The notes under the pieces were generated by a model. That model was not told the DNA's origin. It searched no databases and worked only from the letters and a program-made list of their open reading frames with translations. This document shows, in pieces, positions 47,720 through 58,720 of a stretch of 60,000 nt of DNA (its first letter is position 1; each line of letters opens with the position of its first letter). A program made the position numbers and the translations under genes. Source of the DNA: Polytrichum commune (Eukaryota; Streptophyta; Polytrichopsida; Polytrichales; Polytrichaceae). Location: assembly GCA_950295325.1 (NCBI GenBank), contig OX485806.1:57719169-57779168 (forward strand). The letters are read 5' to 3'.

Positions 47720-47723
47720 TTTA

Positions 47724-48671
47724 TGTGAGGCCTAACCACCCACCCTTAAGCGTCCTAGTCCGGGTGAGGGAATGGGTATCACATTCATGTTCACATAGCT
47801 CCCTCTTACCAACTTCATAAAACTCCATTTCAATTCCCATCAATTCTTGCACACCAATTTATTCCATAATAAGAGTACAAGGATTGAAAAATGCTCTTCT
47901 TTATTTATCCCCTTCTCTCTACACTAAGTTACACACTAACCCTCATCTTACTACCAAAAGCTCATCCCCCTAAGCTACCCTCTAATGGTGGAGTCAAATC
48001 CACCTAATGCCCTTGGACCTTGGCCATACCCAGCCTATACCCGGCTCATACCCGGTCCTACACCTGGTCCTACACCGGTCCTCGGCCCGCAGCTTCCGCC
48101 ACCAACCAGTAGCAATGTGCCTCGGCCCTCGGCCACAAACCAGTAGCAATGTGCCTCAGCCCTCGGCCACAAACCAGTAGCAATGTGCCTTAGCCCTCGG
48201 CTACAAACCAGTAGCAATGTGCCTTAGCCCTCGGCCACAAACCAGTAGCAATGTGCCTCGGCCCTCGGCCACAATTTTGTAGCTAAGTGGAACTTCTTGA
48301 GCTCCCTTCTTGCTCCACACACACAAAGAGAGAGAACCACAAAAGAACCAAGAAACTTGACCCCTCACCTCTCTCCTACTTAGTAGGACCTAATCTTATC
48401 CACTAAGCCCTCACCCCCTAAACCAACGAGATAGGTCCCAATTCAAACACTTAACCCCAAGGTCCTTCCCCTTGCTTTATCAAACACCACTCACTTGCCC
48501 AAAGCACTCCCTAATGCCACAAAACTTCTCATTAACCACACAAAATAGGCTTAAGGCCTAAAACATAAATCCACACCAAACTTCACTCTTTTTATACATT
48601 TTGATATTTCAATAATGACCTTAAATGCAATTCTAAATAAGTTCTAAACATAAAACAAATATGTGTAACCC
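47724..48671 (-). repeat. 5' LTR of the 41,920-48,671 element
   Basis: About 948 bp, from TGTGAGGCC (plus-strand left edge) to about AACC at 48,671. It contains five 34-bp minisatellite units near 48,105-48,275 against about four in the other LTR. Confidence 0.85.
48100..48275. repeat. 34-bp minisatellite within the LTR
   Basis: Unit ACCAGTAGCAATGTGCCTCGG followed by CCCTCGGCCACAA, five copies here and about four (one shortened) at 42,270-42,395 in the partner LTR. Copy-number change between the two LTRs of one element shows slippage after insertion. Confidence 0.85.
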
Positions 48672-49597
48672 GGTGGTTTTCTTTGTCGATCACATGGCAA
48701 TCAAGTTCTTAGTCAACAAGGCGGAGTTGAGTGGTAGGTTGGCTAGATGGGTCCTGCTGTTGGAAAAATCCGACTACACTGTGGAGTATAAACCCGGGCG
48801 TATGCACATGCAAGCAGACCATCTATCAAGGTTGTCTGACGACGTTTGAACTAGTCCAGTGGACGACAGTTTGAGGGACAACAACCTCTTCTTAGTCACA
48901 GCTAAGGCGGATTGGTACTCAGACATCGTGGAGTTTCTCACGACCCAACAGTTGACTGGAGACCGGACTAGAGAGGAAAGGAGAAAGGTTAGAGTTAATA
49001 GTCGGCACTATACAGTGATAAGACATAGACTGTTTAGGAGAGGGATGGATGGGATCCTACATCGTTGTGTGTCGGAGATTGAAGTGCCCTCCATACTGGC
49101 TGCATGCCATGATAGTGCATGTGGTGGGCATTTCTCGGGATTGTTCACTGGCCAAAAGGTTCTCAGGGCAGGTTACTTTTGGCCTGATTTGTTCAAAGAC
49201 GCTAAGAAATATGTCAGGAAATGTGATGCTTGTCAGAGGTATGCGAGAAATGACCTCCGCATGGAGATACCGCTTCATGTGTCCTTACCTCTAGTTCCCT
49301 TCGAAAAATGGGGAATAAATTATGTTGGCGAGGTTCATCCCCATTCTTCAAAAGACATGGCTTACATTGTAGTTGCTACCGAATACTTGACTAAGTGGGC
49401 AGAAGCTAAGGCTGTGAAGACGAACACAGCCGCCAATGCTGCCACATTCATGTATGAGAACATCATCTCAAGGTTCGGGTGTCCTTAGATTATGGTCAGC
49501 GATAGGGGCACTCACATCTTGAACAAGATGTTTCAAGAATTGACAGATAGGTTTAAGATAGACCATAGGAAAACAACTCCTTATCATTCGCAGACTG
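48672..49597 (+). pseudogene. Gypsy RNase H C-terminus and integrase fragment
   Basis: The plus-strand frame reads FFVDHMAIKFLVNK...GRLARWVLLL...DHLSRL, the end of gypsy RNase H, with a stop at 48,847. It then continues from 48,859 into integrase: the HHCC zinc finger (CHDSACGGH...KKYVRKCDACQRY) near 49,105-49,240, WGINYVGEVH near 49,310 and, after a TAG at 49,486-49,488, MVSDRGTH and TPYHSQT. The first catalytic aspartate (normally WGIDxVG) is asparagine here. The fragment stops at 49,597 before the glutamate region. It has no link to the LTR element on its left, whose RNase H is missing and whose orientation is opposite. Confidence 0.85.
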
Positions 49598-51939
49598 TGA
49601 GCCCAAACTTGTGCCCACATTAAGACTTAATCGTAAAATCTTGTTAAAACCTTGATATGGTATTTTCGGGGTTAGTCAGAAGGGTAAGAAACACGAATGG
49701 TCAAAAGCCTCGATCGGGTTAAGTTAAAAGGGGAATAAGAGCTAGGAAGGGCGGTAAGCCGTAAAGGATTAATGGGGAGTAAAAGACATAAGTGTTAATC
49801 GTAATTCTAGTAAACAACTTACTAAAAACAACCAAGAAATATCAATAGAATAAAAAAGGGGCGGTCATAATGATGACCATTATTTATTGAATAAGATGTA
49901 CACGATAGCTCAGGGAGAGGGGTAGGAGCCGGTTGGTTGATACAATTTTCCTGCCTAGAATCACTAGCAACGCCAAGTCATGCATAATACACTAAACAGT
50001 CAGACGAATTCAATTGGAATCGAACCCGGACCGTCTAAGTGTAGTACAAACATCCTTCCTCAACCAACCGAGGAAACATGACTTGGTGACCACAACCACA
50101 ACAAATCACAACTTATACTCTAACACGAGCGTGATTACTTGGTAACAACTATGGTGGGTTACTTTTATCTTATCTATCTATATATCTATCTATGAGTTTT
50201 ATTTATCTATGAGTCTAGGGGGAGAAGAAGTCAAGTGAAGAATAGGGAAAGTGGGTTTGAAAGGGGGAGAGGCCAAAAGAAAAGGTCTTAACCCGTTTTT
50301 TCTCTCGGGCGGCCCGAAAGATGCCGGGCAACCCGGGAAAAAAGGTAGAGGTTGGAGGGGTCTCGGGGGGTAGGAGGAAGAGAGCTCATTATGCATGTAG
50401 GAGAAAAGGGGAGAGAGGAGAGAAAGGTCATGCGGAAGTCCTGCTCCGTTGTGGAGTGTAGAGTTCGGGAGTGCCGTCACAAATTTGTTCGGGATTGCTG
50501 GAGATCAAGGGATGTAAGGTGGGAAATTTATGCATGCTGGACAAAAAGAAATGGTAGGAGGTGGGCAGAGGATCGGTCCCAAGGAGGAGGGAGGTCGTGA
50601 CACCTCAGGACAGAAATGTGTGGAATGAGGCTCGAGATCGGGAGTGGCAGGATTGCGGGGTCGGGTTGCAAGAAGGGAGGAAATCAGACAGGAGAGACCT
50701 TCCTCTTCCCCTCACCAACCAACAAGACATGCGGAAGCGCTCCTTGGAGGAGAATGGTTTCTTTTCTTTATAGCGGGTCCGTCCTTGGCGAGTATGGTGA
50801 TCAGGTGCTTACTAGGTAGCGCCTCAAGGGGGAGAAGAGAACAATGTGCCTGAGCAACGAGGGTTCGCCACATCACCGGCCACTGTCAGAGTTAGATATC
50901 GGAGCTTTAGGCCGTGCATTCCCGAGTCTTTGGATTTGATCTCAGCAGGAGAACATCTGTTGCACCATACTTCCGGTTGGTGGGGTAGCAATAGATTTGT
51001 GTCGTGAATGTATAGGAGGATCGTTTCGGGTGGAAGGCAAGATCCAGTTCCTCGATTTCGAATCACATGGTTGGGAGGCTTGTTGACTGATGAGGAGGGA
51101 AAAGCCGGACCGTGGACGTCGGAACTCCACCAAGCCAATGTAGGCAGGAAACAACAACACGAAAAAGCACTAAGGTGCTGCACAGGGCGGATCTCTACAT
51201 CAAAAAGGTTGACATGGAGGCTCAGGCCCCGTGGTGCAGCATCATTGAGGTTGCTGCTCCAACCTTACATTTGGGTGTGGATATGCGGAGTCACGGATTC
51301 AAGTGAGGGCGGTGAAAGGATTGTGGATGGTGGAACTTCGGAGGGTGGGGTCAATGAATCATGGGCGTCAAGGTACCTAGAGGGACCAAGCAACAACCAA
51401 TCATCTGAGGTTGGGAGAAGAGCGGCGAAGTAGCCAGGGTGCAATGCGGGATTATTGAAATGAACAATTCCTCTGCCTATGGAGAAGGATGCATCCGTAT
51501 GCACAAGAGAGCCAGATGATGGACGCCGGACCAGTCTGTCATCACTGTGACGAACGCTGGTTGATGATGTTGAATTGTTGCTGCAAGTAAGGGGGTGACA
51601 AGAGGGAGTTTCCGGCAGGGGGCGCCGGTGCTCCATGTGCTGGGAATTCATGGGGCAACAACAGCGAGTTGGTGTGAGGAATTGAGCGAGGCCTCTAAGG
51701 GTTGTGCCTATATCGGATTCGGGCAGGTGGAAGGGAGGTAAGTGAAGTTCGGGGGATGTGGTTCGAAGCATATATTTTGTTGCAACTGGGGTTGTGTCGG
51801 CCATCGGGAGTTGGCGTCGTGTGGAGTGAGCTTCGGGGATTAGGTGCCCTGACCAGCTCACTATATTTCCAAGTGTTGGGTTGGGGCTCGTTGGGTCAGC
51901 TGCTTGGTTAGTTGGACTGGGAGCTACGGTGGTGGGCTA
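49598..51939. other. Unassigned region with GC-richer part
   Basis: It starts TGTGAGCCCAAACTTGTGCCCACATT, which could be an LTR start inserted in the integrase fragment, but no matching end was found. 50,220-51,940 is richer in G on the plus strand and carries several overlapping open frames, up to 198 codons on the minus strand at 51,265-51,861. The frames overlap, are low in complexity and show no domain. I do not call a gene. Confidence 0.35.
49973..50087 (-). repeat. tRNA-like segment between short inverted repeats
   Basis: The minus strand contains GGTTGGTTGAGGAAGG, A-box-like, and GGGTTCGATTCC, a good B box, about 25 bp apart. The segment is bounded by CCAAGTCATG (49,974-49,983) and CATGACTTGG (50,078-50,087). 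It could be a SINE fragment or a small MITE. It does not fold into a convincing tRNA by eye, so it is not called a tRNA gene. Confidence 0.35.
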
Positions 51940-52150
51940 CATGTGTTGTGGATTTCTCTTTAAAAGAGATATCCACCATTAGTAAGTCCAATCCTCACCT
52001 CCCGAGCCTTGCCATCTATAAGCACCTAAGTTTTAAGTGCCTAGCCACTTACCCAGTAGGCTAAGCCAAGGGCGGGGGCCAAGGGGTTTGAGCCTTGAAC
52101 CTCTTGGCTCCCACATCGAGGCCTTAGCCATTAAGCCACCACTCCGTGCA
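51940..52150 (-). mobile_element. SINE-like tRNA-derived sequence
   Basis: On the minus strand from about 52,150: an A-box-like TGGCTTAATGGCTAAGG (near 52,122-52,138) and a B-box-like AGGTTCAAGGCTC (52,089-52,102), with normal spacing for an RNA polymerase III internal promoter. About 150 bp of unrelated body follows, ending in a hairpin built on TCTCTTTTAAAGAGA. Length and layout suit a plant SINE. No target duplication or second copy is visible in the window. Confidence 0.45.
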
Positions 52151-52169
52151 TCATATATTAGAAGTATTT

Positions 52170-52745
52170 AAAACATTTGTATATAGAGGCCCCAAGTTAC
52201 TATTTGTTTTTTATTTATTGTATACAATATAATATCTACTATATACGGCATATATTATTTACTGTCTATTATTTACTGCTTATAATCTATTGTCCAATAT
52301 TTGTTGTATACTGTCTATTATTTACTATTAATTGTCTTGTATTTGCTATTTACTGCCTCGTATTTACTATTTATATTATCATATTTACTATATATTGCCT
52401 AATATTTAATGTTTATAGTTTACAGTTTATTATTTATAGTATTATTATATTATTTTCAGTATGTTATTATTATCTACTGCATATAGTATACTATTTACTA
52501 TTTATGATCTATTTTATATAGTATATTATTTATTATTTATAGTATGTTTTTATTATTATTTATTGTATATAGTATACTATTTACTATTTATGGTATGATA
52601 TTTATTATTTATTTATTATAGTATATTATTTCTATTAATGGTGTATTATTCTTATTTATTATTTATAGTATATTATTTTACTATTAACGGTCTTTTATTT
52701 ATTATATACTGGAAACTATCTACAATTTACTGTGTACATGATTTT
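52170..52745. repeat. TATTTA-rich low-complexity block
   Basis: About 570 bp built of TATTTACT, TTTATAGTATA and TATTATTTATT words without a strict period, strongly depleted of G and C. The 114-codon open frame at 52,177-52,521 is a by-product of this composition (almost only I, Y, L, F and V) and is not called a gene. Confidence 0.8.
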
Positions 52746-54213
52746 CCACATACGCCCTAAAAATTACCGACCATAATTCATACAATCTATTGGGCAAATT
52801 GTCTGATGTTGATGTGAGTCGTCCTATACACAATATCGGGGCGTCAATATGTCAACAATGACTATTTTCCAACACTTATACTAAGAACATGTAGATTTTT
52901 TTTTTATGAAGTGTTGGTCCGATTAGCACATGCCTGCTAAAACACTGTACTAAAAACCATTGTTTATCTTGTAGTGTTTTCTCCAAATTGTCCTCAATGA
53001 TTGGGTTGCAATATCATAGTGTTCAAGGAGTGCTTTGAGAAAGATGGAGAGATACAAGGGTTGCTACTTGTTCTGTATGTTTGTAACTTTCAACAATGGA
53101 AAATTGGAGAGAATTGCCACCTTTCTCTATTGACACATTCTCCAATTACATGTCCATATCCTCCTCTTCGTTGAAGTTGGAATTATGTTGTGTGTGTGTT
53201 TTATCATTAAGTATATTTTCATGTACTATTGTTGTTGGTTTTGAATTCCATTGTATTTAGTATTAACCATTGAGTGAATTTGTCTATTGGGCATCTTTTT
53301 GGTACATGTCCTAGTCCACAATGTGTTTTGTTTAGTTGTCTTTTTGGGAGTGCTTAATCACTATGAGTGACCTTACTGTTCAATGTTTGGGGTTATGTTT
53401 GTCTGTCCTTCCTTGGGTTAGTAGCTCTTGAGCTTTGATTTCAAATTTGCTTTGTAATCCCTTCTTGCCTTCTTTGTCTAATGAGAGGTAAAGATAGCAC
53501 CCTTGGGTTTTCAAGTTAAACATGGATTTGCACTTCATTTTAATTCACAAATAAAGGTAAATCAAGATTAAAAAAAAGTTGTGAGTGAAATAAATATAAT
53601 TGATCCTAATAAACGCTTAGATATCAAACTCAATCTTAGTTGCCATGAAATGAACAATTTAGATCCATATAATGTCACTTAAAACCCATTATAATTATCC
53701 AATATTATAAGGATCTATAATGAAAGGAGGAAAATAAGGTATTTAAGCTACCTTATAGAAACACCTATAACCATATGTCAAAAACATAAAATGATATGAA
53801 ACTACTTAGTTGGAAAGAATATCAATGGACATAAGGGTTGTAGAAAATGAATACTCAAATAAACAACAGTGAGCCTCTAAAATTAGCTATTCTAAATCAA
53901 ATGATATTCTAAGGTATTTTATAAGAACATTTATACTTCTTGATAGAATTTTAGGATGCTATTTGGGCTCGAATAAAAACTTCAACACCTATTTGTTTGT
54001 ACACAATGTATAAAGACTACGTGCTCAATGCTCACTCTCACCATTCTGTATGGTAACATGCCTTGTTATGCAGTTCTACATCTTAAGCAATTTTTCATGT
54101 TTATGTTAAATGCCTATGTACCATAAATATCAAGTTCTACATTGGCATTTGGCATGAAATTTTTTTCCTTGGGGGGTAGGACTCTTCATTGGAACCTAAA
54201 TGACATGCGTGGG
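52746..54213. other. Spacer, nothing recognised
   Basis: AT-rich DNA with no coding frame over 60 codons, no clear repeat and no element ends that I can support. Confidence 0.5.
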
Positions 54214-54833
54214 TGTGGGAGTCCAAATTCGACGGAAATACGGAAATACGGATTTATTTTCCGTATTTTACCCTGCTTATATGAGGATAATAGGGTCACT
54301 TATGATAAAATAATTGTACTAGGAAATAGGGCATTCTAAATCCGCCTTGCGCGATAAAAAGGTTAAAAAGGAGTATTATTACCGGTCCGTCAAATTGGAA
54401 GAGGGGGACCGTTTAATCATGGCCCGAACCGCTGGTCCAGACCAAGTAACGGTTGCACCAAGATTAGCCAACGGTCCGGAAGTGGTGGTTACAACGAATT
54501 TATGACGGTTGGGGGAAAACCGTCGGAAAACGGTTAGGCAACCGTTTTCCGTTAAACCAAACGGTAATAAGGGAAGAAAGAAGGAGGAAGGATACTTAAG
54601 GGTCCCTTCCTTCTCCCTCCCACTTTTTTTTCTTGTTCACGAGAGGCAAATTGTTGAGAGAACGAGTGGTGAGGTTGTTTTTTTCCGAGCTGCCAGAAGT
54701 TGGATTGCTGGAATCCGCACTTTCCAGTCACCGGTAGTTGGCTTGCCGGGACTCTGTAGCAATTAGGCGGAAGAAAGGGAATCCGGAGGGGAGAGAGTTT
54801 CCGCAGTTGAGACGGATAGAGAAGAGAGGAAAG

Positions 54834-56711
54834 ATGCCGGAAGCACGGGAGGAGGACAGGATGGAACCCATCCTAGTTCCGCTCAAAGCCCTCATCCCTG
54901 CAATTCCGAGGGAGGACGGGGAGTTGCAAGAGCTAGCGGAGGATCTCCGGGTTATGGGTTGCGCGGGATTGGTCGCCAAACCCTGGAACCTCCGAGCGGA
55001 AGACACTCTCCGGGAATTCAAGTTCGAGAGAGGGAACCGGTGGTTAGAAACCAAGAGGAGGGATCCGGATAGTTGGACTCCGGATGTATGGAATAGGGTC
55101 TACGGATTTCCGAGGGGAATTACGGAAGGATGGGCCGGCCGCCGCGATGGTTTATTCGCTTGTAAATTTAGAGGGGACACAGATCCGAAGGACGGCTTTC
55201 ACCCCGGGAACTGCCGGAATCTGAGAGAGAAGAGGGTGTTAGAGTTCCTCCTGCCCATCCTAAACCCGGACAAGCCAAAGCGGATTAGCCTTACCATGGC
55301 TAATACCCTGTTCGGAGCTATGTCCGGAGTCCGGCCAGTGAATTGGGGGCTGATCATTCAAGAGATAGTAGGGCGGGCCCTTCCCCATATAGGCCGGAAA
55401 CCCTCCTTCCTCTCCCCCTTCATTCTGCACCTCTATCAGCATTCCGACTGCATCACGGCCGAAGAAGAGGACCTGATGACGATAGCGGCGGACGAGGTCA
55501 CCTACAAACTCCATCCGGAAGTTGGAGACCTCGAGACGGAGACTTCCAGCGACCCCATCATTCCGGAAGCCCCTCCCTCTTCACCCGGAAGCCCGCCACC
55601 CCTCCAGAGGCCAATCTCTCCTCCCCCTCATTATCATCCGGAAGCCGGCCCCAGCCGGGAGACCACGTGGCGTAATGTGGATCTATCTGCTTAGGACTTT
55701 CCGGAAAATCCCTTCAAGCGGGTCCAGGAGGGGATGGAGGACCTGCAGAACCAGTATTACCGGCTGGAACACATCGTCCGAGGAGCGAACCAGGCCCTGG
55801 ACGACTGCGGACCCGGAAATATCCTCCGGGAGTTGGCCAAGAGGGCGGACAGGAAGGAACTCGAGCAGGCCAAGACGGAGAATGCTCACCTGACCGCGCA
55901 GGTAGCGGCCATGACTCGGGAGCTGAGTCAGAAGAGTGAAGAAATCCGGAAGTACCACGCGGAACAGGCAATGGTCTTCAGCCGGATCCGGGAGCTGGTG
56001 GGGCATCCGGCAGAGATCATCAACAAGGCGCATCTCTACGACCGGATGATGGAGTCCGGAGAACCCACTTCCGCTAGGCAGACCCTCCCCATCCTCGTGA
56101 AGTACTCACGGACGATGAAGGATCTCCTGGCGGAAATCCAGAAGGTGGTTCCGCCAAGCGGAACACCCCGGCAGGTACTCTATCCGGGTCCGCCTGGGTC
56201 ACCAACCGGAACCCTCTACGAGGTAGTTGGTGAAGTCGCCCTGGTTCAGAACCCGCCAACGTCTGCAGGACCCAGCCAACAGGGAGGCGGCTCTCGGCCT
56301 GCTAGTTCCGGGAGAGCTCCGGAAAGGATCCGTTCTCCCCAGGTGAGGAGGAAGAGTACCGGGTCTGTTAGATCCGGACGAGGCCAGTCCCCTATTCCGC
56401 GGACCTCGGATCGATCCCGGATTCCGGACAGGGCTTGGACACCGATAAGGCACCAGATTTTGGATCGAGAGGCAACTACGAGTAGGGGTAAGGCCCCTAT
56501 GGCCGAAGTCCGGAAGTGGAGTACAGTTTCCGAAACACCGCGGACCGAGAGAACAGCGGACTCGGAGGATGAGATTGCCCCTTCTCCGAACATGAGGAGG
56601 ATGCTCACGCGGTTGCAGAAGGCGTCGCCGGGAGGCGGCTCATCCGCCGTCAGTGGGCTAGGCAGTCGGTCGAAGGAGGGAGCGGCTCAGAAAAAACACC
56701 GCTCTTCTTAG
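54834..56711 (+). pseudogene. 625-codon ORF with one in-frame TAG, retroelement-like protein
   Basis: Starts with ATG 54,834 (MPEAREEDRMEPILVPL). Residues 1-286 form a folded-looking part with WNRVYGFPRGI, FRGDTDPKDGFHPGN and PVNWGLIIQEIVGRALPHIG then SFLSPFILHLYQH. The last resembles the uncharacterised ORF1-type proteins of plant retrotransposons; that resemblance is from memory of the pattern only. A proline-rich linker leads to TAG at 55,692-55,694. The same frame continues DFPENPFKRVQEGMEDL into a coiled coil (about residues 300-420) and a basic, serine-rich tail ending at TAG 56,709-56,711. Either a nonsense mutation or stop-codon readthrough. Function unknown. Confidence 0.6.
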
Positions 56712-56864
56712 GTCAGGATGATAGTTAGATCAGTTAGGCAGAATAGAGGTAGGAAGATAGGACTTAGGAGTTTTTAAAGATGAGGAATAAAATTCTCCCT
56801 CGGGTTCTGTCAGTGGAAAATCCGGATCTTGATCCGGGAAATCCGGGAGAATGGTTGCAGTTAG

Positions 56865-57840
56865 TGTCGCGCACCTCTCCATGAGGAGTGGCCGAAACAC
56901 CATGGGCACAAGGGGGACCCCGGAGTGACACCCGGGACTTGTGGCGCCGTTGGTGAGAGGGCCCAAGTGATCCTAGTGTGGGTGAGGGCCCCGGGCGTTG
57001 GGAACGCCTCCCACCCACGGAGACTAGGAGGCACAAGGGTAAGGCCATAAGCTATGCGTAGCTCATGGCGTGGTGATTCTAGAATGCTCAAGAACACCTC
57101 AATCGGAGGTGTGAGCTAGGAGTTATGGCCATTTGAGTGGGGCGCTGTCCCGGGACAGCGCCCTGGTACTGCAGTGCCTGGGAGTGATTCCCGGGACTGC
57201 CAAGGTTCAAACAGGCATAACTTCCTCAGCACTTGCCCGAATGGGGCAAGTGAGGAGTCCATCGGCATCTACGTGAAGCGTAGATGAAGATGGAGTGGTT
57301 GGTTGTTAAGATCAGACACCAAACAAGGAAGTTATGATGGTCTGAAGCTGCTAGGGGCTTCTAGGCCCAGCAGCTAAGGGAAAATGTCCACTTGGCCCCA
57401 ACTCTTGGTAGAGAGACAAGAGGTCTCTTGACGGTGGGGTAGGGGTCCCGCGTAGAGTCCTAGAGGCTTATATGGGTGAGGTGGTGTGGCCTCACCCACC
57501 CGAGGCCGAACGGCAAGGCCTCCATGGGCTTTGGCCTATTGTGAGGCCATAGTTGCCTAGTATGGTTCGGGTTGTTGTAGTGTTGCTCCGGCAACGCGAT
57601 GATCAACATAGGATTGGACTTCCATGGATGGAAGTCCACATTGGGGAAATGGGTTACCGATTAAGGGGTGAGTCCCGAAAGCAAAGTAGGAGGGTTGGTT
57701 CCCTCCTATGAACTATTGGTCCGGGGTTAGAGGAGCTAACCATTAGCATGGCGGTATGCGAAGGGTTAGCCACTCGTAACCTTTGCTAGAATTGAAAATT
57801 GGCAAGATGGTCAAGGGGGGGGCTAGCAAGGGTTGCGACA
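56865..57840 (+). mobile_element. Solo LTR, TGTCGC family (copy 4)
   Basis: A 976-bp unit, TGTCGCGCACC to GGGTTGCGACA, with perfect GTTAG duplications (56,860-56,864 and 57,841-57,845). The 24-bp palindrome is intact at 57,140-57,163. It lies ~150 bp downstream of the preceding ORF's stop, separating it from the AATAAA near 57,976. Sequence is very close to copies 1 and 3. Confidence 0.93.
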
Positions 57841-57954
57841 GTTAGGGTTTTTCGTTGCGGCGGCCGCCTGGGCCACCGCCCTCAGTTTAGGGATTTTGGG
57901 CCCCTACTTAAGGCTGAATAAGGAGTTGGAGAAGGGTTCCTTCTCCATTGTTGT

Positions 57955-57990
57955 ATTATGATTGCTCCTACTCTAATAAATTCCTTGATT
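57955..57990 (+). terminator. Candidate polyadenylation region
   Basis: AATAAA at about 57,976 in a T-rich context (TTGTTGTATTATG before, TTCCTTGATTTC after), downstream of the ORF and on its strand. This fits a plant near-upstream element and cleavage region. Inferred from words only. Confidence 0.35.
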
Positions 57991-58145
57991 TCTCACTCCT
58001 TGACTTCCCTTGGTTGATTTTGTGTACGAATGATCCGGAGATCGTTAGCGGAGGAAAGAGAGAGCATGAGGGATAGGAGTTCCGGATAGGACATGGGAGA
58101 GGAGACCCAGATCCGATTTGGTTATTGCCTTGCATATCCTCTTTG

Positions 58146-58720
58146 GGTGTAGTGGGAGGGAAACCTCACTGATCTGAATGGTTGAATAACGTCTAGGTGG
58201 GATAGCCGCTGGGAGGATTGGGTGAGATCCGGAAGGGATCCGGACTTACGCCAATCTGATCTTCTGAAGAGGTCTCACCGCCCTTAGACGGATCAATCCG
58301 GAAAGTGGTACGGATCACCCAGTTATCTCAGATTGAATAGAATCCAAGGTAGAGGTAGCCGGATCGATCCATCGGAAGAAGAAGGGAAGGACCGAAACAA
58401 TTAGGGTTCCGGGTTGGAGGCCATCTCCTGAGTGTAGTGGGGAGGGAACCTCATTGTTCCGGAGGTCTGGGTAACGTCCAGGTGAGATAGCCGTGGAGAA
58501 GATTGGGCAAAGGTCTAGAAGGGATCCGGACTTGCGCCAATCTGATCTTCTGAAGAGGTCTCATCGCCGGTGGACGGGACAATCCGGAAAGTGGTACTGG
58601 TCACCCACTTATCCCGTCGAGCCAGATCTCCGGTTGGAATCCGGACTCCTCTGGTCATTGTGGTCTTCAGAAATAATCCGGATCTCGTTGTGTGACCTGC
58701 CAAGACGGATTTTATCAATC
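58146..58720. repeat. Two-copy tandem duplication, period 286 bp
   Basis: GTGTAGTGGG(A/G)(G)AGGGAA begins copies at 58,146 and 58,432. Both contain AACGTC(T/C)AGGTG, GGGATCCGGACTT(A/G)CGCC, AATCTGATCTTCTGAAGAGG and AATCCGGAAAGTGGTAC. The copies differ at many positions. Non-coding; the 86-codon frame over copy 2 has no recognised motif. Confidence 0.85.

Larger units (their letters stand above)
41920..48671 (-). mobile_element. LTR retrotransposon lacking RT-RNase H-integrase core
   Basis: Two similar LTRs lie in the same orientation at 41,920-42,797 and 47,724-48,671. A primer-binding-site-like sequence sits 4 bp inside the right LTR, so transcription runs right to left. The interior carries gag with zinc knuckle, a protease and the C-terminal tail of integrase. 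RT, RNase H and the integrase core are missing between about 43,840 and 43,240. It would therefore depend on other elements. No target duplication was found. Confidence 0.8.

Noticed and set aside
48100-48275. CRISPR-like regular repeats
   Set aside because: Contiguous 34-bp minisatellite without unique spacers, inside an LTR of a plant genome.
50000-50075. tRNA gene
   Set aside because: A and B boxes are suggestive but a cloverleaf with paired acceptor and anticodon arms could not be drawn.
51265-51861. 198-codon minus-strand open frame
   Set aside because: Overlapped by other open frames in a GC-richer stretch, rich in S, T, P and H, without any motif or good start context.
52177-52521. 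114-codon frame rich in I, Y and F
   Set aside because: Product of TATTTA low-complexity DNA, no sequence complexity.
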